Origin: Candidatus Humimonas hydrogenitrophica
GTDB taxonomy: Bacteria; Gemmatimonadota; Gemmatimonadetes; Palauibacterales; Palauibacteraceae
Reading direction: 5' to 3'
Length of the DNA stretch: 64,000 nt
Assembly (NCBI GenBank): GCA_947581615.1
Contig: CANPVD010000045.1
Location: forward strand, 41,799-105,798
The position numbers were made by a program, and so were the translations under genes. Shown piece after piece: positions 60,082 through 64,000 of the stretch (position 1 is its first letter; every line of letters starts with the position of its first letter). The notes beneath the pieces are model-generated. The model saw nothing but the letters and a program-made list of their open reading frames with translations. It ran no database searches and was not told where the DNA came from.

Positions 60082-60746
60082 GCGGATCGACCGCTCCGAC
60101 CTGGGCGGTGGACCTCCACATGCACACCAGCGCCTCGGTGGACTGCCGGAGCGCGCCGTCGAGGGTAGTGGCGCGTGCCCGCGCCGCGGGCCTGGACCGG
60201 ATCGCGATCACGGACCACGACGAGATCGACGGGGCGTTCGCGGCGCGGGACCTCGATCCGGAGCGGGTGATCGTGGGTGAGGAGGTGCGCACGGCGGAGG
60301 GTCTCGACCTCATCGGTCTCTACCTGCGCCAGAGGATCGAGCCCGGTGCCCCGTTCCGCGAGGTGGCCGATGCGATTCACCGGCAGGGCGGGGTGGTCTA
60401 CCTGCCCCACCCCTTCGATGCCCGCAGGGGGACCGATGAGGCGTTCCTCGAGGACGTGGCGGACTGTGTCGACGCCGTGGAGGCCTTCAACGCCCGGATC
60501 CACGACCCCGCGGCCAACGAACGCGCGGCGCTCTGGGGCCGGAATCGCGGCCTTCCGCTCGGGGCCGGGAGCGACGCGCACCTGCTGTCCGAGATCGGCC
60601 GCGGCCGGGCGCGCGTGCCGCCCTTCGAGGGGCCGGCCGAGCTCCTCGAAGCTTTGGCGGCCGGCCGCGTGGAGGGCACGGCCTCCGGGCGCTGGGTCCA
60701 CCTCGGCTCGACCTGGGCCCGGTTGCGGGGGCGCTTGCCGATCTGA
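60078..60746 (+). CDS. PHP-domain phosphoesterase, short type
   Basis: 222 residues, GTG overlapping the coaE stop. PHP motifs: VDLHMHTSASVDCRSAP with the HxH pair near 13-15, ITDHDEIDGA, VGEEVRTAEG, YLPHPFDARRGT and GAGSDAHLLSEIG. It is shorter than the PHP protein at 55084 and belongs to the group with a PHP-associated C-terminal (YLxxRIPFD-type) segment. Reaction unknown; phosphoesterase activity on nucleotides is likely. Confidence 0.9.
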   Translation: MSGSTAPTWAVDLHMHTSASVDCRSAPSRVVARARAAGLDRIAITDHDEIDGAFAARDLDPERVIVGEEVRTAEGLDLIGLYLRQRIEPGAPFREVADAIHRQGGVVYLPHPFDARRGTDEAFLEDVADCVDAVEAFNARIHDPAANERAALWGRNRGLPLGAGSDAHLLSEIGRGRARVPPFEGPAELLEALAAGRVEGTASGRWVHLGSTWARLRGRLPI

Positions 60747-60757
60747 CGCCGATTTCC

Positions 60758-60787
60758 TTGACGTGGCGGTCGGGCGGGGGCTAGGGT
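60758..60787 (+). promoter_or_regulatory. Sigma70-like promoter for the LeuT-type transporter gene
   Basis: TTGACG (60758-60763) and TAGGGT (60782-60787) are 18 bases apart, giving a leader of about 80 bases before the GTG at 60875. It sits in the only long gap of this gene run. Confidence 0.5.
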
Positions 60788-60874
60788 CCTCGACCGACGG
60801 TCGGTAGTCCGGGCCCGGCGCCAGCCGGCCAGGGGTTCCGACGGCCAGCCGGGGCAGCGAGCGGGGGAGGACGG

Positions 60875-62443
60875 GTGAGCGTCGAGACGCACCAGCAGGA
60901 ACAGTGGGGGACACGCATCGGCCTCATCCTGGCGATGGCCGGGAACGCGGTCGGCCTCGGCAACTTCCTGCGCTTCCCGGTGCAGGCCGCTCAGAACGGC
61001 GGCGGCACGTTCATGATCCCCTACTTCGTCTCCTTTCTGATCCTGGGCATCCCGCTCATGTGGATCGAGTGGACGATCGGGCGGTTCGGGGGAAAGTTCG
61101 GACACGGCAGCTTGCCGGGCATGTTCGACGAGCTCACGGATCGAAAGAAGCCGTGGGCCAAGTACCTGGGCGTGCTCGGCCTCGTGACGCCGCTGGTGGT
61201 GTTCATCTACTATACGTACGTGGTCTCCTGGATGCTGGGGTTCAGCTTCTTCAGCGCCACGGGGGGCTACTTCGGCCTGGGCCAGGTCGGCCAGATGCGG
61301 CACTATCTTTACTCCTTCCAGAACATCTTCGATTCGTCGATGCACGGCGGGTGGCTGGCGCTGCTCTTCTTCATCCTCACCCTGGTGTTCCTGGGGTGGG
61401 TTCTGTCCCGCGGGATCAGCGGCGGCATCGAGAGGCTGGCCCTCATCGGGATGCCTCTCCTGTTCTTGTTCGCGGTCGTCCTGATGGTCCGCGTGCTGAC
61501 GTTGCCGGCCGTGAAGGCGTCGCCGGCCGAGGGATTGAACTTCATCTGGAATCCCCACTGGACCAGCCTCGCGGATCCCAAGGTGTGGCTGGCCGCCGCC
61601 GGCCAGATGTTCTTCACGCTGTCCCTGGGAGCGGGACAGATCCACGCCTACGCGTCATACCTGGACGCGCACGACGACGTGACGCTCACCGGACTGTCGA
61701 CCGCGGCCACGAACGAATTCGCCGAGGTCGTGCTCGGAGGCACGATCGCGATCACGGCCGCCGTGGTGTTCTTCGGAGTGAGCGGAGCGGTGTCCATCGC
61801 CAAGGGCGGGACCTTCGATCTCGGGATCGTGGCCATGGGCGTCGTGTTCCAGGGGCTTCCAGGGCCGCAGGTCTGGGGACAGATCTTCGGCGTCCTGTGG
61901 TTCTTCCTCCTGTTCATCGCGGGCATCACCTCCTGTGTGGCGCTGGCTACGCCCACGATCAGTTTTCTGCAGGAGGAGTTCGACTGGACGCGCCAGCGAG
62001 CCTCGTATGGCGTGATGGCGGTGGCGCTGCTGCTCGGCCTCACCCAGGTCGTGTTCTATCAGCACGGCTTCATGTCCGAGTGGGACTATTGGGCCGGGAC
62101 CTTCGGGCTGGTGGTGCTGGCCACGATCGAGATCTTCCTGTTCTCCTACGTGTACGGCATTGATCGTGGCTGGGAGGAGATGCACCACGGGGCCGACATC
62201 GCGGTGCCACGAGTCTTCAAGCCCATCATGAAGTGGGTGACCCCCGCGTTCCTGGTCCTCCTGTTCGCCTGGTGGGGTTGGACCGAGGCCATACCGACCT
62301 TCCTCATGCACGGCGTCACGAATCGAGCCGACATTCCATACCGGTGGGCGAGCCGGGGACTGATGGTGCTGATGGGCCTGGTCGGCCTGTTCCTGATCCG
62401 CAAGGCATGGCGGAACAAGACGCTCGGACCGGCGGAGCTCTGA
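60875..62443 (+). CDS. LeuT-type sodium-coupled amino acid transporter (NSS family)
   Basis: 522 residues, GTG start, twelve helices. The protein follows LeuT closely: AGNAVGLGNFLRFPVQAAQNG in helix 1 (Na+ and substrate residues Asn24, Ala25, Val26, Asn30), IYYTYVVSW in helix 3 with Tyr113, FFTLSLGAG in helix 6 (Phe247, Thr248, Ser250), NEFAE in helix 7 with Asn280, and ITSCVALA in helix 8 with Thr352/Ser353. Glu284 matches LeuT Glu290, pointing to chloride independence. LeuT Phe259 is Ala253 here and Ile359 is Leu357, which should enlarge the substrate pocket. A small membrane gene follows 36 bases on. Substrate: a neutral, possibly bulky amino acid. Confidence 0.94.
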   Translation: MSVETHQQEQWGTRIGLILAMAGNAVGLGNFLRFPVQAAQNGGGTFMIPYFVSFLILGIPLMWIEWTIGRFGGKFGHGSLPGMFDELTDRKKPWAKYLGVLGLVTPLVVFIYYTYVVSWMLGFSFFSATGGYFGLGQVGQMRHYLYSFQNIFDSSMHGGWLALLFFILTLVFLGWVLSRGISGGIERLALIGMPLLFLFAVVLMVRVLTLPAVKASPAEGLNFIWNPHWTSLADPKVWLAAAGQMFFTLSLGAGQIHAYASYLDAHDDVTLTGLSTAATNEFAEVVLGGTIAITAAVVFFGVSGAVSIAKGGTFDLGIVAMGVVFQGLPGPQVWGQIFGVLWFFLLFIAGITSCVALATPTISFLQEEFDWTRQRASYGVMAVALLLGLTQVVFYQHGFMSEWDYWAGTFGLVVLATIEIFLFSYVYGIDRGWEEMHHGADIAVPRVFKPIMKWVTPAFLVLLFAWWGWTEAIPTFLMHGVTNRADIPYRWASRGLMVLMGLVGLFLIRKAWRNKTLGPAEL

Positions 62444-62479
62444 TCTCCCCGGAACCGGGCCCGAAAGGAGAGGTGCAGC

Positions 62480-62656
62480 GTGCAGGGAACTGGACTGACG
62501 ACGTTCGCCGCCGTGTTCATGTTCGTGAGCATGGGCTCGGTGACGCTCCTCATGGTCTGGTGCTTCTATCGCATCATGACCGAGCCGGGCCACGGCGGTC
62601 CGACCGACGGCGGTCCGGGAAGCGGACCGCCGGGCGCCGCGGGCGACCGGAACTGA
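62480..62656 (+). CDS. Single-helix membrane miniprotein, MetS-like partner of the transporter
   Basis: 58 residues, GTG at 62480 behind AAAGGAGAGG (62464-62473). Residues about 6-32 form one membrane helix (TTFAAVFMFVSMGSVTLLMVW), followed by CFYRIM and a polar Gly/Pro tail. In actinobacteria the NSS transporter MetP works with a tiny helix protein MetS; position, size and topology here match that arrangement, though the sequence itself is not diagnostic. The gene ends 7 bases before nrnA. Confidence 0.8.
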   Translation: MQGTGLTTFAAVFMFVSMGSVTLLMVWCFYRIMTEPGHGGPTDGGPGSGPPGAAGDRN

Positions 62657-62663
62657 CGGCGCG

Positions 62664-63719
62664 GTGTCGACCGTGTCCATGAAGGACCGCCGAGGGCGCG
62701 GATCCGCTTCGGTCCCGCCGCCCGAACCGGGGCGCCGGGAGGCTCTGGCCGAGCTCCGGTCCGTCCTCGAGCGATCTCACCGCGTCGTGCTGTCGACGCA
62801 CGTCAACGCCGACGGGGACGGGGCGGGCAGCGAGGCGGCGGTCGCCCTCTGGCTCGAGGACGCCGGCCTCGAGGTCGCGATCGTGAACCCCTCTCCCTTC
62901 CCCGAGGCCTTCGCGTTCCTGCTCGAGGGCCGTCGGGCGTGGACGCCCGACCAGGAGGACGGTCGGCGCGCGCTGCAGGAGGCGGACGCCATCCTGGTGC
63001 TCGATACGTCCGAGACGTCCCGTATCGGGTCCGTCGCCGAGCGCATGGACGGCCTCCGGGTGCTGGTCATCGATCACCATCCGCCCACGCCGAGGGCCAT
63101 CGGAGAGACAGTGGTGCTCGACCCCTCCGCCTGCGCCACCGGCGAGCTCGTCTACGACCTCATCACGCTCGAGGGCGGACGGCCCTCGGCCGCACAGGCG
63201 CGCGGCCTGTACGTGGCGATCGTCACCGACACGGGCTCCTTCCGGTTCGGGAACACCACACCGCGTGCCCACGCCATCGCGGCGGAGCTGCTGCGTGCCG
63301 GCGTGCGGATCGAGCCCATGTTCCGCCGCCTGTTCGCCCGGTACACGTCGGCGGGGCTCGAGCTGCTCAAGCGGGCCCTCGACTCGCTGGAGGTGGACGA
63401 GGAGCACGCCATCGCCTGGGTCGCACTGCATTCCCGCGACGTGGAGGAGACCGGGGCGGGACCGGAGGACCGGGAGGGCCTGGTCGAGTACCCGCGGCGG
63501 CTCGAGGGGATCGAGGTGGCCATCCTGTTCCGCGAGCTGTCCGACGGCCGGACCAAGATCTCCCTGCGCTCCAACGGCCGGATCGACGTGGACGAGGTGG
63601 CCCGCGACTTCGGAGGCGGAGGCCATCGCCAGGCCTCCGGGGCCCTCCTGAGCCGACCGCTCGAGGAGGCGCGGCGCCTGGTCGTGGAGCGGGTACGTCG
63701 GGAGGTGGAGGCGGGGTGA
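62664..63719 (+). CDS. nrnA: Bifunctional oligoribonuclease/pAp phosphatase NrnA
   Basis: 351 residues, GTG start. DHH motifs: LSTHVNADGDGAGSE at 43-57, ILVLDTSETSRIG near 111, LVIDHHPPTP near 132, and VTDTGSFRFGNTT near 192. The DHHA1 part ends FGGGGHRQASGALL near 325, the signature of NrnA. The enzyme degrades 2-5-nucleotide RNA to mononucleotides and dephosphorylates pAp. Its stop overlaps the last gene of the window (GTGA). Confidence 0.94.
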   Translation: MSTVSMKDRRGRGSASVPPPEPGRREALAELRSVLERSHRVVLSTHVNADGDGAGSEAAVALWLEDAGLEVAIVNPSPFPEAFAFLLEGRRAWTPDQEDGRRALQEADAILVLDTSETSRIGSVAERMDGLRVLVIDHHPPTPRAIGETVVLDPSACATGELVYDLITLEGGRPSAAQARGLYVAIVTDTGSFRFGNTTPRAHAIAAELLRAGVRIEPMFRRLFARYTSAGLELLKRALDSLEVDEEHAIAWVALHSRDVEETGAGPEDREGLVEYPRRLEGIEVAILFRELSDGRTKISLRSNGRIDVDEVARDFGGGGHRQASGALLSRPLEEARRLVVERVRREVEAG

Positions 63720-64000
63720 GCCGACCCCTCCACGCGTCATCGGGCGCGCCGTCCCCCGGTTCGACGGGACCGGAGGACGGCCTGCCCGAGCCGGCGCCTC
63801 TGCCGGTGGCTCGGCGCCTGCTCGAGGTGGCGCGCCGCATCGCCCCGCGTGAGATCGACGAGCTGTGGATCTTCCCCCCTCTCCCGGAGGTGGAGGCGTC
63901 CGCCGAATTCCTGGTGTTGACGCGCTACGTGGCCGACGGTCGGCTGCGCCTGTACACGGCCCGCAAGCCCGGTCCGCCCCGTCCGAAGGGAGACCGATCG
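63716..64000 (+). CDS. Hypothetical protein, 5' part only
   Basis: 95 codons are visible from a GTG overlapping the nrnA stop; the gene runs off the window. After a 28-residue Ser/Gly/Pro head comes a structured part: ARRLLEVARRIAPREIDELWIFPPL and EFLVLTRYVADGRLRLYTAR, alternating helix and strand. No family recognised. Coupling with nrnA suggests co-expression. Confidence 0.7.
   Translation, partial: MSRPLHASSGAPSPGSTGPEDGLPEPAPLPVARRLLEVARRIAPREIDELWIFPPLPEVEASAEFLVLTRYVADGRLRLYTARKPGPPRPKGDRS

Overview
The window is about 64 kb of uniformly GC-rich chromosome carrying 63 closely packed protein genes. I see no rRNA, tRNA, insertion sequence, integrase, prophage or CRISPR array. The gene content points to a Gemmatimonadota bacterium: an ECF sigma/anti-sigma pair followed by two DUF4097 proteins and a DUF5916/CBM9-like outer-membrane protein, M13 and M1 peptidases, FtsX-type permease pairs, LytS/LytTR signalling and many exported lipoproteins. 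This placement is an inference from gene content, not from a marker gene. Genes are often chained by 4-base stop/start overlaps (GTGA, ATGA), and GTG starts are common.

Layout. 1-12008: tail of an M13 peptidase, an exported barrel-like protein, an esterase, an AI-2E-type permease, a tail-to-tail pair of CBS proteins, FKBP isomerase, glycerol kinase, a CDP-alcohol phosphatidyltransferase, a heavy-metal-binding domain protein beside CtaG, nicotinate phosphoribosyltransferase and a lipoprotein. 12133-14125: NhaA and MsrA. 14122-24307 is the most striking part: eight minus-strand genes (creatininase-family hydrolase, SDR, Rid protein, crotonase, acyl-CoA dehydrogenase, aminobenzoyl-CoA monooxygenase/reductase, tryptophan 2,3-dioxygenase, kynureninase) plus a divergent aryl-CoA ligase. 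Together they look like a complete route from tryptophan through N-formylkynurenine, kynurenine and anthranilate to anthraniloyl-CoA and on into beta-oxidation-like steps. No classical kynurenine formamidase is present; the creatininase-family hydrolase is the obvious candidate for that step. 24365-26563: branched-chain aminotransferase, an SDR with an altered catalytic site, and a cupin.

26636-37594: two lipoproteins, a Tat-exported amidase, and the ECF sigma, anti-sigma, DUF4097 x2, DUF5916 envelope block. 37731-39724: LytS-type kinase and LytTR regulator. 39755-42590: three coupled genes (glycosyltransferase, polysaccharide deacetylase, flippase-like protein). 42885-51923: M1 peptidase with HEAT-like tail, Asp-box lipoprotein, class V aminotransferase, and an efflux adaptor with two MacB-like permeases but no ATPase. 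52024-52425: a small very basic protein behind the largest non-coding gap. 53000-64000: a long plus-strand housekeeping run (M42 peptidase, DtxR regulator, two PHP phosphoesterases, thioredoxin reductase, A-type Fe-S protein, metallo-beta-lactamase hydrolase, zinc-ribbon miniprotein, two DHH phosphoesterases, CoaE, a LeuT-type transporter with a 58-residue membrane partner, and the start of an unknown gene).

Three sigma70-like promoters of the form TTGAnn-N16-18-TAnnnT and several GC-rich hairpins at gene ends without U-tracts suggest how transcription units begin and end here.
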